DNA of 64,000 nucleotides from Schistocephalus solidus (GCA_017591395.1 WEDG01000317.1:62001-126000), one strand, 5' to 3'; positions 35,361 to 47,971 are shown, counted from the first letter of the stretch. Program-made: numbers and translations. The notes: generated from the sequence alone by a model not told the origin.

Positions 35361-35945
35361 CAAGTCTGCTGGCTTCGTTAGCCAGGACGTCTGGATCGCG
35401 ATTGACGCCGATAGAGGAAGATGTGGAGGTGAAGGAGGTGGTTGCAAGGACCTTGCCGGCAATGGCGGTGGATGGCTGTTGTAGATGCTTGTCATTGCTG
35501 GCCTGTTTCACCGCCGGTGGTCTACAGAGGGCAGGCGAGCTTGAAATGAGACTGCTGAGAGACAGGGCACCTCCCACCGCAGTCGGCAAGGCAACGGCGG
35601 CCGTGCTGGTGCTTACGGCCGCAGCCGCTGCAGCCGCCGCCGCCATTTCCCCAAGGAGACGAGATGCCGCGCAGAGCAGTAAAAAGGGGGAGGAGGATGC
35701 GGGGGCGGAGGAGGCGGAGGCGTTGGATGAAAAACCGCAGACGGAGGGCGAGGATGAGGTAGAGACGGGCGCGGAAGAGGTTGGGACTGCGGCCGCTGCC
35801 GCAGCTGCCGCCGCCGCGGCTGCAGCCGCAGCTGCGGCTATCATCTCGACTGATGGGGACAGCCGGGAGGAGGAGGAGGATGAGGAGGAGGTAGCGAAGG
35901 CTTGACTCACTGTTGAGAGTGGACTGCTGGCATCCAACGGACGGA
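35361..35945 (-). CDS. HDAC4: Probable HDAC exon 4, poly-Ser/poly-Ala region
   Basis: Long minus-strand frame bounded by acceptor CTGCAG (35946-35947) and donor CTTG|GTAAGC (35359-35360). The exon starts with two bases that complete the codon left by exon 3 and ends in phase 1. It encodes a low-complexity segment: an eight-residue Ser run followed by RLSPSVEMI, a 17-residue Ala run, Ser/Ala/Pro-rich sequence with SPFLLLCAASRLLGEM, a second Ala run of nine, and a basic end. The Ala codons are mixed (GCC, GCA, GCT, GCG), so the runs are not a simple triplet slippage tract. An alternative acceptor TTTAG at 35953 would change the phase. No domain is recognisable. Confidence 0.62.
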
Positions 35946-37069
35946 CTGCAGGCTAAATACAAAGTATCAACAGTTCGACAAACTATTTGGGGTGCTTGAT
36001 GATGATGACGAGACAATTTTCGATAAACAAGAAGAGGCAGTGTAGAATACCATTGCGGCGAGGCAGACTCAATCACATGTAGCACAAAGTTAGCAGGGTG
36101 CGATGCGCCCCGATTGGTTGGACGGTGAGATACCCTCCCGCTTTGATAAACCTTTACCCGTGCGTAGATTCGGTACGTGGGCAAGTTTTCTTGGCTTCAT
36201 GCAAATTCTAGTAAACAGGATGAGCACCATTTCAACATGGCAGATAAAGTATGACGTTATTTCGTTCGGACTGTTGCTGGCGACTCCGCAACTGTAGTCT
36301 GAAGATAAACTAACAGAGAAAATTAGCGAGAATAGTACAAAACTACCCCAGCAGAGGCTGATCGAAAGAACCTGTGAATGGAGAAGTACCTAAATATAGC
36401 ACTGGAACGCAAGCTCTACGAACCGACCCATCCGGAAGATCAAATACGATAAGACGGAAAAATGTCTGGGAGGAGTCTAAATCCTTCAACTCTCAATGTT
36501 ATGGCTCCAGATGCACATCATATTTGATAGAAGAATCTACGAGGCAGGCCAATGTCAGCATGCAATTTTCTTTTTGCATAAAAGGTATTTTGCGGTTAAA
36601 GAAGGGTTCAATTGGGAGATAATTGGAGGCGGTGAAATGGTCATTCAAGCAGCATCGCATCTGCACGCTTATCAATGCTCCTTTTGGAATACACGACGTG
36701 GTTCATATCTATTGCACTATCTTTCGACGGTCAGATGGAATCTTTTGAAAAGCATACAGTAATGCATTATTGGGCTTGAATGCAAGTCAGGCAGTGTATC
36801 ATTTGGAAACTGCAACGGCAGGCAGAACCCTAAGTTTGTTGCGAATTGGAAAAGTTTGTCAAAGCCCAAATATTTGTCCTCTGTAAATATAAAACTCGAA
36901 CGAAACGTAAGTTCTCAAAAAAATAAGTACAGACGACCCCCAGTATTAGCGTGGCTTCAGAACCCCAGATACCTACAAAGAGGTGAAATCTGCGAATACT
37001 TGTGCCCTCTCTATATACGGTTATAACTGTCTATTTGAATATGCGAACACAAAATAAACCTTAAACTAG
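35946..37069 (-). other. Intron 3, next to exon 4, with a degenerate M1-related stretch
   Basis: At about 36480-36900 the sequence resembles the interior of the M1-family element at 22305-22869. Nothing else recognised. Confidence 0.4.
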
Positions 37070-37612
37070 AGGCAGAATAACAATGCCGACAAAGACGAGG
37101 GAAACTGAAATGACCATTTCTGCCTCAATATCCGTCATCAGCAAGTCATACCCCACCCCAGGGGGTTCATCACCCGAGACTCGAATAAGCTTCTAGTTGG
37201 TTAAAAGTCCACCGTTCTAGCCATTGAGCCACGGGCTCGTTATCTTGCCGGTTTCGATCGGGAATGTTAATATTGACATACGGAAGTTCACCGATCTGTT
37301 AAGAGACTGACTCTGCCCGTCCATCCGTCAATGTTAACATTGCCGAGCAAAACCGGCGAAACAACGAGACCGTGGTTCAACGGTTAGAGCGGTGGACTTC
37401 TGATCAACTAGTCGCTGATTCGAGCCTCGGTGGGGCACCACCTGGGGGTTGGGTATGGCTGGCTGATGACGGCTAATAAGCCAGAAATGGCCATTCCGGG
37501 CTCCTCGTCTTTGTCGGTAATGGGATTCTACCTATAAAATTAGTCGCTGTGTGGGTGCTTGCGGGGCTCGAGAATGAGCCCCAAGGCAGAACGGGACGAG
37601 TGAGTGTGAGTG
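37070..37612. repeat. Two SINEs, tail-out inverted pair
   Basis: Reverse copy at about 37070-37330 and forward copy at about 37360-37612, heads facing each other. The forward copy keeps TGGCTGGCTGATGACGG and the GGTATGG...CCGGGC flank of the hammerhead-like segment. Confidence 0.82.
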
Positions 37613-40600
37613 TGCATCAACGAATACCTTAAACTATCCTTCTTTAACACTTTGGCGTTATTTCTAAGGCAGCTTACAGCATTACTATTAAAAATATATC
37701 GCTTACAGCTGCGCGTGAACACACCTACAAGTGTTAATCTTACCAAAGCGAAAACTAATAAAGCTACCCCAAATTCGAGCACGGACATTTAATGTTAATA
37801 TTTGAAAAGTAGTAAATCAGTTCTATCATAAAAGTGTCTTTAATCGCGCAAATAAATGAAAATATTTGGTGCTCTACGAAAAAAGAAACCACTAATAATT
37901 AACCATGAAAGGGCGGCGGTCAACTGTATAAGAAAGGATGTTACTGGTCCTGTCTTCCATAAAATGCGTTTAGACTTCAAAGGATATCTGCAGGCAGTGA
38001 AAAAATACATAACTTAGGTAACCGTTTTTCGGTGAGTTCATTTAACAGTCACTATCCAGGCATGTTGAGCATTTAATTGAAAAAAACCCTGTGGAACTAC
38101 ATTACCTTTGACGAATGCTCAGGCCGCATGAATGTACCCGCGCAACTGCGCCAAACGGTGCTTGCCGAGACCAGGCGGGAGACAAAAACGGCACTAGACC
38201 CAAACTTTGTTGAAAGATTCCGTGCACCAAACAACGTTTTGGAAGCCACCAGTCACCGCCTTTCACGACTCCTCGTTGGAGGAGTGCACATAAGCCAGGC
38301 GCGGCACGGCAATAAACGTCTACGTCTACAACTAGGTTGCAGATGGTCACATTGAACGAGGATGGTTAAAAACGCATTTGCGCTGAAGGGGAACGACGCC
38401 GAGGTTTAATTCGCGGCCCACAGGTTGGGAAAGGGCCACCCAAACACGTTATACGAAGCCGAAATTCACGTTAGAACCGTGTAAGCCGCAGGCACGTCTT
38501 CTCAGAAACGCAGTATACCATCAAGCCCGATCATCTCCCCCGCCCTCCTCCATTGTTGGTGCTAAGAAGCTGCATGAGACAGAGTAAGTAGTTGGACCGG
38601 GAGCGCAATGGCAGTACTGGTGAGCGCTTGATGAAATTGAAACAAGGCCGGCTCCCAAGCCACCATCGCACGTAGTGCGAACATCTGCGAAGCGTGAGCT
38701 AGCAACTTTGGCGTCCGAAATGGACCGTATCCCTCGCCACTGTGGGCCAACTATTCTAATCTCTTAGCACCTCTAATTCATTCAAGAGCGAGTCCGGAAA
38801 GTCAAACTACTCAAATTTGTGTTTCTGCAATGGAGGCTCGTTTTGTACGGGCGGAAATGAGGGTAGTTTGGCCCAATCTGACTTGAAGGCAGGTCCTCGC
38901 AGACTTTGTTTAAATCTCAAGTCCTCTCGAGGCGGCTGATGGAGAGAAATCAACTGCGCATGGTCATTCCGGTTTCCCTCGTATCGGTAACGCTTCGGGC
39001 ATATTAGCTGGCCCGTGGTAATCGCAGACGAGCAGCCTCATTTGGAGGTGTTCGCGGTTAGATTGACATGTGTGCTGTTGGCATCAAAGTATGATGAGTG
39101 CGTCCGTTAGTCCAAAATGCACGTGGACAGGAGGGGTCGTTTTTGGAGCCCCTCTGAAAATGATTATACTATCAGTGTCCGGAGTTTCGTTTGACGTCTA
39201 GCAGATAGGACAGGATCAGCAGTGTTTTGTAGGAGACCGCAGTGGGATTTAAATCGTCCCTGTGAAAGACCGGCATAGATACAGCCTCATCCTTTGCACC
39301 TCAAGCTGGAAGCACAGACGCCGCAGATGCACTTACTGTGCACACGCGAAGGATGCCGCGCAGTCTTGAGATTCATAAACTGCGAGCAGATAGCTCCGAC
39401 AGCGATCAGTAAGTCAGTGCAACAGACATGGCACACTATTGGTTGCCGGAGAACAAAACATTTGCATACAGCAACAAACGTACTATCCGTGAGCTGTTGG
39501 GGTCTTCGGTCACCAATCTAGCAAACGACCTTTCTGTGAGGTTATCAAACATTCCACAGTGTGCAACGCGAATGAAAATGCGCGCCTGAGAAGCGTGCTT
39601 GCCGGGGGTGTTCGATAACAAGTCGATAACTGCGACGGAGGTCCGACGACCGATTTCGCCCAACCACAGTGCAAGCCAGCTGCTTTCTTGTTAGGGTATA
39701 TGCAGGTACACTTTTTCAATCACTAGCGATCGGATTAAGAGAGGGCATTCCGAACTCGGGCGGAGGGGCGGGGGGGGGGTGGGGAGATTCGACTTTCGTG
39801 ATTCTAAATCCTTGCCTTTGGAGTGCTAACCCGAAACTATGCCAATATCAGCATGGAGCCTACCTTTAACAAAGCCACTTTCCCAGGAGGGTAACTGTGG
39901 TTCTCTGAAGGGGCGTCGACCAAGTGTCAAGCCCCTCACGTGCCCTGCGCGAATGCTCACAAAGCGCTTACGGCGATTAAAAATAAAAGTCAATAGGTCA
40001 CCTTGTTAGGACGTCCTCGTGACAGCAAGGACGGCTACGAAGACTAGTATCGTCATCTCTGCATTTAAAGGGGGGAGGAACAAACAAAGGTGGTCATAGC
40101 TATTTTTAGACGCTCGAGGTGCTAAAAAAGTCCCTGTTCAAGATAAATGCTGTTTTGTGGTTGGTTGGAGGTTACCGAGGTGTGCAGATCGCACCTCGGC
40201 TCACATCTGTTTGGTGGCCAAAAAAATAGCACCTAATGATAGTCAAAAAGTTTTCACAAAACGAACTAGGTAGAAATGAGGAAAGTGCAGTCAGAAAAGG
40301 TTTGCGTCCAGGACAGCCAACAAAAGCCAGGTTATAGTAGGTAAATTGTTTCTGGGTTTTCTACAGTAGCATCAAGTACCAACGTCACACCAGGAGAAAC
40401 AGATTAAGTAAGCTCATCAGACGGCCGTTTCTTCTGCTCAAGTGAAAACGAGCAACCAGGTTTTGTGAATTGCAAGTGATTGTATTTTACTAATATTATT
40501 CTGGGACTCCAATCGGATCTGTGTGCAGAGTAAAAACGCACTCTACCTCTGGCAAAAACTGGCTGAAGAGAATCCATTTTATACCCCCCATTTTTGTGGT

Positions 40601-40836
40601 GCTGGCCATTCGATTTTGACCACTTTTATGAGTAAGCTCATGCTGCTTTAAAAGAGAGAAGATAAATGACAACAGGGTGTTGAATAGCGCTGTTGAACCT
40701 ACTGCAGCGGACGCCGGCGCTTCCGTAGTCTGCAGGCTGAGGGGCCCAGTAAAGAGGGAGACCCTCCTGCTGGCCTTGGTCATCAGCCGGGGACTCAGTT
40801 CTCCGAGAATAATCACTGTGTCCACAACCGCTGTCC
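37613..40836. other. Unrecognised intron sequence
   Basis: About 3.2 kb. A short perfect hairpin CCGAGGTG/CACCTCGG lies at about 40175-40199. A possible degenerate SINE body lies near 38960-39010. No gene recognised. Confidence 0.4.
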
Positions 40837-42332
40837 GTGAGGTCAAGAGGCATGTCCTCGGGATGACCAAGTGGAGCGAAATTCGTGAGGATGGGCGGGG
40901 AAAACCGCGGTGAGAGAGGCGGTGAGAAGTGGAAGTCGTCGATCGGACCATTGGAGTGTGCAACTTGGGGATTGTAACTAAACTGCCGCCAGAGACACCT
41001 GCCTGTAAGAAGAGGGGAAATGCCTTACACGTGTCTCCTCGATAAACTAACACACACGGGGAGCTACTTTAGCGTCCGACTGATGAAATACACCGGCCTC
41101 GAAGATTCATTATTCACACACAAACCGGTTGGTAGGAAGCGCAGTCATGGTATACTGATGTAGGCGAAAGTGCCGCAAAAGAAAATTGTTTTGGGCTAAA
41201 AACCACGTACGTCCCTAATACAAAGGGACAAGAGACGTGGCTCAGGATGGATCAGTAATAAATTCAGACTGGGAACGAGTACTTGTAAGGACTCGTGGAG
41301 AAAAAAAACAGTGTACACTAGGGAAGACAGCGTGTTTAAAAATGAAACATTGTAAGCAACCAACGCATGTTTGCTTAACATGCAGAGTGAGAAAGGACTT
41401 ATAACAGTAAGATAACAATGGACACCTTTTGCAGGAAGCAGGATGGAAATCGGACTTGATTTCGATTTGCGAAAATCTCGTGTATCCTCTCTTGGCAAAC
41501 CGAAGGCAGGCGACTGAGGAAGTTTTGAGAGTACGCAGAAAAACGGATTTCAGTCTCTGCTTTCTCAACCTAGGTGGGGGTGAAGTGAGGTCAAGAGGCA
41601 TGTCCTCGGGATGACCAAGTGGAGCGAAATTCGTGAGGATGGGCGGGGAAAACCGCGGTGAGAGAGGCGGTGAGAAGTGGAAGTCGTCGATCGGACCATT
41701 GGAGTGTGCAACTTGGGGATTGTAACTAAACTGCCGCCAGAGACACCTGCCTGTAAGAAGAGGGGAAATGCCTTACACGTGTCTCCTCGATAAACTAGCA
41801 CACACGGGGAGCTACTTTAGCGTCCGACTGATGAAATACGCCGGCCTCGACGGTTCATTATTCACACACAAACCGGTTGGTAGGAAGCGCAGTCATGGTA
41901 TACCGATGTAGGCTAAAGTGCCGCGAGAGAAAATTGTTTTGGGCTAAAAACCACGTACGTCCCTAATACAAAGGGACAAGAGACGTGGCTCAGGATGGAT
42001 CAGTAATAAATTCAGACTGGGAACGAGTACTTGTAAGGACTCGAGGAGAAAAAAAAACAGTGTACACTAGGGAACACAGCGTGTTTAAAAATGAAACACT
42101 GTAAGCAACCAACGCATGTTTGCTTAACATGCAGAGTGAGAAAGGACTTATAACAGTAAGATAACAATGGACACCTTTTGCAGGAAGCAGGATGGAAATC
42201 GGACTTGATTTCGATTTGCAAAATCTCGTGTATCCTCTCTTGGCAAACCGAAGGCAGGCGACTGAGGAAGTTTTGAGAGTACGCAGAAAAACGGATTTCA
42301 GTCTCTGCTTTCTCAACCTAGGTGGGGGATAA
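40837..42332. repeat. Direct tandem duplication, 748-bp unit
   Basis: Copy 1 at 40837-41584 and copy 2 at 41585-42332, both starting GTGAGGTCAAGAGGCATGTC and ending CTCAACCTAGGTGGGGG. They differ at only a few positions, so the duplication looks recent. Minus-strand frames are repeated in both copies but are not recognised. Confidence 0.92.
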
Positions 42333-43540
42333 TTCCTGATGGCTTGTGGGGCCTGAGATACTCTTACGTCGAGTGTGAAGTTCCTCATTTCGTCGCGGTA
42401 GGTGCACCGTCAATGTCGAACTCGTTACTGATCTAATTCTACAAATTTTTTGTCGTCATGGGTGGACTTTCTACGCAAACACTGAAGCTAATAGCAAGCT
42501 CCAGTTCCCATTCTCCTCAATACTCATTTAATAAAATCCTCAGCCACCCGGGTCTGTCTCACATTGTGAACATCGAGCTTTACTACCACGTTTCACCCTC
42601 TAGGACCGTCTTTGTCGTCCATGAGGCGGTTAAACAGTCATCAGAACGGCATTCGATAGCGCAAACTGAGATCTTGTTTTCTCAGGGGGGGTGGGGGTAC
42701 ATAATCTTTTATATAACGCTGAAGTGAATATGGGTTCGACCATGTGTTCGTCGTGGAGTCGAGGGGTTAGGATGAGATGTTCATACTAAGGAAGTTGTGT
42801 TCTGCAGAGGTTTTCAGAAGCCAGAAAATCTAACAACATATGAACGCTTCTCCCAAGGAATTTTTTTGTACATAGCCCACGTAAATGTAAGCCTCCAATC
42901 AAGGTAAGTTTGCCTCCATTGGGAATGTGGTCGACGAGAAAATGATGGTCCTCCTGGGCAGGCGACATTGCCGATACGACCGACTTCACTTCGAGCCTTC
43001 CACGGATATCAGTCGATGATAGACTCCTGGAAAAATGTTATAAGTCATCGTTTGCTTGGGTGGAAGGTATGCGATAGTGGATACGAGGAAATTCAACTCA
43101 GAGAGCTGTGAAACACACCGACCTATAAGTCATTGATTCCCTTCGTTATGACTTTCCAGGTTTCCGACGATCTCGCCACGGATAATAAAAATCGCCTCTG
43201 ACCTTTCCCCTTCTTGATAATAGAGGCGAGGTAGGAGCTACGATCGCCTGACATTTCGAATTCACACTCAAGTACACCATTGGAATCAGATCCCGGATTC
43301 GAGTGTGAAGCCGAAATTTCAGGCTGATAAACCTCTTGTTCCAGCCATTGTGTTTTGTTCTTTGCCACCACTGAAAAATAAGAAGCGATAATAATGCGCA
43401 TTTAAATTCGAGATGAAGCAACATTTGTGGTAGCGGAGATATTTGGCGACTACGACGGCGATGAGACCTGTCCTTATTTCTGATGCAGCAATCAATACGA
43501 CTGATCAAACAACCAGATAGCAACTGAGGCACATTGTTGA
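42333..43540. other. Unrecognised intron sequence
   Basis: About 1.2 kb with no gene or repeat recognised. Confidence 0.4.
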
Positions 43541-43651
43541 TCATTTGACCCACTTGTGAAAAACTCGGCGGCCTCGGTGGGATTTGAACCCACACCAACA
43601 AGGGGAGGGCTTTAGTACAGCCAACGCTCTAGCGAACTCAGCTTCGAGGCC
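43541..43651 (-). repeat. tRNA-like SINE or tRNA pseudogene, reverse copy
   Basis: Minus strand 43651-43570 has a perfect 7-bp acceptor stem (GGCCTCG/CGAGGCC), a box A AGCTGAGTTCGC, and a perfect 5-bp T arm GTGGG/CCCAC around TTCAAAT. The variable region is long. The anticodon arm is imperfect (four pairs, possible ACT anticodon). A non-tRNA tail (GCCGCCGAGTTTTTCACAAG) continues to 43541 and is shared with the forward copy. That argues for a SINE. Confidence 0.65.
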
Positions 43652-43758
43652 CCATCGGGAGCCGTGGATCCAGTTACCCGCCCACTCTACTGTAACGTAT
43701 AAAATTCCCTAATTCTTTGTACAGTAAGCTGACTACCTAAGCAGGGTTTCCCTGTGGT

Positions 43759-43870
43759 GGCCTCGAAGCTCAGTTGGCCAGAACGTTGGCTGTACTAAAG
43801 CCCTACCCTTGATGGCGTGGTTCTGAATCCCACCGCAGCCGCCGAGTTTTTCACAAGTGGGTCAAATGGA
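43759..43870 (+). repeat. tRNA-like SINE, forward copy
   Basis: Same head (GGCCTCGAAGCTCAGTTGGC, GTTGGCTGTACTAAAGCCC) and the same tail ending TTTTTCACAAGTGGGTCAAA. The T arm is mutated. With the reverse copy it forms an inverted pair around a 107-bp spacer. Confidence 0.65.
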
Positions 43871-44984
43871 TTATTCAAATCTACCAGAATCTTCTGCGCT
43901 GTTAATCATCGGTGCTTCTCAGAAACCCAGTCAGATTTATGCTAGACAATCATTGCGCAGTTGTCAACGGTAAATCCTTACTTTCATACATTCCACGTCG
44001 CGAACCACACAGGTCTCGGTGGTAGTAACTGTCATAATGAGGACGATTTGCATGTAAATTTTATTAAAAATAAGGCGAACGCACATATCGGCATATAAGC
44101 CTCATTCTTGTCCTCCCGTCACATTGCATCCCACGGGCAAGGTAAAATAAAAATTACTGACAATGAGAATCGCTGTAAGGACTCAGCCGGTTGCGCTTTC
44201 CCACAGAAGTGCACACCACAAGGGGTATTCTGTTCTGCCTACAAAAAAGAGCCAATCTTCACGAATCGCCACTCGCGATGGGACGGACAAACCGACTAGC
44301 GTACCACGACACCGCATACAGAGCGATCCACCCCACTCCCTACTGCACCATCTAATTCAAAACGATATGCAAGGAAACAGTCGGAGAGATGAACGTATCA
44401 GTCCTAGAGAATTTAGGCGAATATCTTCAACTTGAGCAACAAGTGAATGGTACACAGTACGGCGGATATCCCGTCCAAAATCCGAAGGTACTACGCTGGA
44501 AACGTATAATAGCACTAAAGCATTGATAGAAAACGTGAAATCAGTAAGTTTTCTGTGTAAGATGAGATTCAAATACCCGGATGATCTGCGCCCTAGTTGC
44601 TGGTCGAATTGGTGGGTTATAGCAGCTCCCAGCACGCATTTTAGCCAGACTCGTTTTCACAACAACAACAACAACACACCGCGTCGAGGACGATTTTATT
44701 TTTAACCCGTTACCGGGCATCTCTTGGTTAGCCAAATCTCTACAAGCGAAGGGCGAGGGGACATGGTGGACATGGCTTACGATGTCCTAATACGCGGGAT
44801 TCACATGAACCCGTCTCCCAATGCATAAGAACTGCCCAAACGCGCGGGAGATGCACATTAACGATCTGGTCTGTCTGCTGGACGAGACACCTTCATCTGC
44901 CCAAGCTAGGACTGCCACGCGTACAGGGAAAGCAATAAGAAAAAAAATTGATTACTACCTGTCCCTAGCGGTATTCTAACCCAA
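43871..44984. other. Unrecognised intron sequence
   Basis: About 1.1 kb of intron 3 with no named element. Confidence 0.4.
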
Positions 44985-45105
44985 CCACACACCACTCTGA
45001 TGATGGAAACGGGAGGTTTTCCGAAACACCAGTCCAAATATATTCCGGCTCGTGAAATCGTCCCCTCTTCTTCTTCTTCGTCTTCTTCGGGGGATGATGA
45101 GGAAG
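44985..45105 (+). ncRNA. PLE terminal-repeat fragment with hammerhead-like motif
   Basis: CTGATGA at 44997-45003, a hairpin GGAAA/TTTCC, GAAA at 45023-45026, then C-ACCA-GTC. It is followed by the CTTCTTCTTCGTCTTCTTC block that also follows the PLE-A motif. It is a diverged relative of the PLE-A terminal repeat, with substitutions that keep the hairpin. Confidence 0.5.
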
Positions 45106-45537
45106 AGTGCATTTTCAGATGATATAAGGAAGAAGGCAAGTTCGTCGGATAAGCCAGATATACTCGTGAATTTCCAAGTTGATGACACCAACCCGTTGTC
45201 AGACGAAATGCATAGAGTAGAAAGTGAAATAGACAGACTAGACCAGTTTGGGCGACAAAACAAACACCGACGGACAGGCAACTGGCGTGGGAGGCGTGGA
45301 CACCCAAGTACGGTAGGATTTGGGCCGCGGAGAGGGGAGGGGAACTGGTATGGAGAGGGATGGCGATTAAATGCGACTGCATAGGGCGGACTTAACGGTT
45401 GTCGATACGGGATGAGGTCAGTGCGCCGAGGTTAGAGTTGTTAGGAGCTTCAGCTGCGGTTTGCTGTGTCTGGGAGAGGGATGGCGAGACAGTGAGATTC
45501 TACCTGGTCCGGGCAGAGATTAGTGACTGTTGGTAGG

Positions 45538-45885
45538 TCATGGGAGCAAGCTGTTGAGCCGGGCACGCAGGCCTTCGAAATGAGCTTCCAGATTGACATG
45601 GCGGTCGATGCTGGTCGTTCTAGAGTGCTCGGCTTCGAGAAATTCTCGTACCTGTTTGTTATTAGCTATTGCAATCAATTCAGTTTCGTCGCAAATTAAA
45701 CGGTGGTCGCACTCAAGGGCATGTACAAACACGAATGACAAGGTATCAAGTCGGCGGATTGCTAGTTTATGTTCGTTTATACGAGTCGCAAGTCGTCGGC
45801 CTGTATGACCAACGTAAGCGCAAGAGCAGTTAGCACATGGAATGCGTCGGAATGGACGCCGGTTTGTGGGCAATGGTGATGCCAA
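45538..45885 (-). pseudogene. Penelope-like element PLE-C fragment, GIY-YIG domain
   Basis: The minus frame contains RRIPCANCSCAYVGHTGRRL (CxxC plus the AYVG core), TRINEHKLAIRRLD and an acidic end. It is the GIY-YIG endonuclease of a third Penelope family, distinct from PLE-A and PLE-B. No RT part is attached. Confidence 0.8.
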
Positions 45886-46104
45886 ACCGGTTTACTTGTC
45901 GTGTGATCACTTCGGATATGCCCTGCATGTAGAGAAATTAGAAGAATTTCCGTAACCCTGATCCCTCATCAGTGTCAGAACTATGTGTTTGTCGGATGAA
46001 ATGAACAGAGTACAATTCGATTTTCCGACGAGCATTTCTTCTTAATTATATCATCACCGAATACACTCTACCTCAGCTATTTATTTAGATACACACATAT
46101 ATGT

Positions 46105-46200
46105 GGTAGATGAACGCTCACCGATCGGGTACAGGACTCACCCACCCCGTTGTGCCTTGGAGCCCCGCCAGCAGCCGCAGGGCGACTAGGGATATAGGCA
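46105..46200 (-). repeat. SINE tail fragment
   Basis: CTCACCGATCGGGTACAGGA, then GCCCCGCCAGCAGCCGCAGG, reverse oriented. Confidence 0.65.
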
Positions 46201-46211
46201 AAATGATATAT

Positions 46212-46340
46212 TCGACACAGCAACGAGCAGAAACATCGGCGAAACACGTGTCTGGGATTTTAGCTAGTACCCATGTCAGAAGTACGGTATAATGTATTTG
46301 CCATATTAGATTTATACTACTTGTAGTACTATATATATAT
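46212..46340 (+). repeat. Partial retrozyme-type monomer
   Basis: CAGCAGAAACATCGGCGAAACACGTGTCTGGG block and TAGTACCCATGTCAGAAGTACGG follow the monomer at 47.9-48.7 kb, but the CTGAGGA half of the ribozyme is missing. It ends at (AT)n at about 46331. Confidence 0.7.
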
Positions 46341-47604
46341 ATACGTTTCGAAAGCCTTCTCGCTTCCATCATCAGAGTGCATTAGAACTGTGTCTTAAGA
46401 CGTTCTTCACATTCAACGGCCAGGTCTACGAGCAAAAGAAGGGGACGCCAATGGGCTCGCCTCTGTCTGGACTAATTGCCGAAGCAGTTTTGCAGAGGCT
46501 TGAGCAGCTGGTCTTCAGCTCGTACCCACTGAAGTTCTGGGCCAGATACGTCGACGACACGTTCGTTATAATCAGGAGGAGTCACTTGCAGGCTTTCAGG
46601 GCATTTTTGAATTCAATCTTTCCCGACATCCAGTTTACCATGGAGGAATAAGTCAACAATCAGTTGCCCTTCCTTGACGTCCAAGTTACAAAGCTGGCAG
46701 ACGGGAAGATAAGGACAACGGTCTACCATAAGGCAACCAACACTAGGCGCATCCTCCATTTCCGAAGCAACCACCCTGTTGGCCACAAACGCAGTTGTGT
46801 CAGAACTCTTTTCCGACGTGTCCAAACACACTGCAGTGACGACATTGGGAAGAAGGAAGAGATGGAGTACTTACATGCCCTTTTTACAGCCAACGGTTAT
46901 CCAAAGTCCTTCATCCGCAAATGCCTCAGGAAGCCCCAGTTTGAGCGGTCGAACGAAGAAAAGCCAAACTTTTGGCTCGCAATCCCCTATGTAAGGAATG
47001 TTTCAGAGGCGACTGCAAGAATCCTAAAACCTTTTGGGATTGGCGTGGCTCATAAACCAGAATGCATTATCGTACAGCAAGTCATGAATCCCAAAGACCC
47101 GCTACCAGTGACAGAACAATCAGCAGTGGTCTGCAGCATACCATGCCAAAATTGTGATGCAAGTTATGTTGGTGAAACGGGCAAGTGCCTGGGCACAAGG
47201 TTACATGAACACTAACTTGCAATCAACCGCAAAGACAAGTTGTCTTTGGTTTATGGTCACGCACAACCGCTGAACCATGATTTCGCCTTTGAGAAAACAA
47301 GGGTGATTGGCCGAGCCAATGAGAATATGGCAAGACTGGTGCTCAAGAGCTAGTCCTCGACTGGCACACTCAACCGAGCTATAGACTTACATCCCGCCTA
47401 CCAGGCGCTTCGTACACGGCTCGGATCAGTTCGGCCAGGGCCAATAAGGCAAACGAGCACACGGAACCGAGAGCCCAGGCTCACGGAAAAGCGGGGTGGC
47501 GGCCGAAGGTCAAATGACCAAAGTCAAAAACTGCCTCACGAATGCGCCCGTAAAATGGATAACAACTCACGATAGCAGCAACGACTGATCAGTCCGCTGA
47601 ATAG
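46341..47604 (+). pseudogene. PLE-A copy 3, 5'-truncated and fused to an inverted terminal repeat
   Basis: Starts with the reverse-oriented PLE-A terminal-repeat hairpin (TCATCAG at 46369-46375), then joins the PLE-A frame in mid-RT at TTAGAACTGTGTC. It keeps GTPMGSPLSG and YVDDTFVI, the LPFLDV motif, the thumb and the GIY-YIG start SIPCQNCDASYVGETGK. It has a TAA at 46649-46651 and another at 47213-47215. RT motif A is absent. Confidence 0.9.
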
Positions 47605-47655
47605 TATATGGCAAAGACGTTATACCGTACTTCCGACATAGATACTAGCTAAAAG

Positions 47656-47728
47656 CGCAGACACGTGTTTCGCCGATGTTTCTGCTGCTGTGTGACTACA
47701 GCAACGAGGGGTTCGGCTCCTCAGTGGG
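47656..47728 (-). ncRNA. Hammerhead ribozyme motif in inverted retrozyme arm (stem I mutated)
   Basis: Same motif as the forward copies, read on the minus strand. The 3' side of stem I is TGCG instead of TGGG, breaking one pair. Confidence 0.55.
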
Positions 47729-47899
47729 TCCCCAGCGTTCTCTATGCGGTTTCTGGTATATGGACTCCAGAGAATAATCGGGTAAATAATTTCTGAAATT
47801 ATTAAGTGCAGGACATGGAGTCAGGTGCTTCGGACATGACATTACCCGATTATTCTCTGGAGTCCATATACCAGAAACCGCAAAGAGAACGCTGGGGGA

Positions 47900-47971
47900 C
47901 CCACTGAGGAGCCGAACCCCTCGTTGCTGTGTCACACAGCAGCAGAAACATCGGCGAAACACGTGTCTGGG
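47900..47971 (+). ncRNA. Type I hammerhead ribozyme, retrozyme monomer 1
   Basis: Stem I CCCA/TGGG; core CTGAGGA (47904-47910); helix II GCCGA/TCGGC (47911-47915, 47951-47955) enclosing an internal hairpin GCTGTG-TCA-CACAGC; GAAA (47956-47959). Stem III is AC/GT with loop ACGT. The cleavage triplet GTC has the predicted cut between 47967 and 47968. All catalytic core positions fit the CTGANGA...GAAA consensus. Confidence 0.75.

Noticed and set aside
35402..35905. Plus-strand Ala/Glu-rich frame
   Set aside because: Antisense shadow of exon 4; the minus strand has matching splice sites and phase.
40496..42388. Repeated minus-strand frames beginning MLVYRGDTCK
   Set aside because: The frame recurs only because of the 748-bp duplication; no domain, no phase-compatible link to the HDAC exons.
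45052..45384. Plus-strand frame of 110 residues
   Set aside because: Lies across a PLE terminal-repeat relic and unique intron sequence; no motif and atypical composition.
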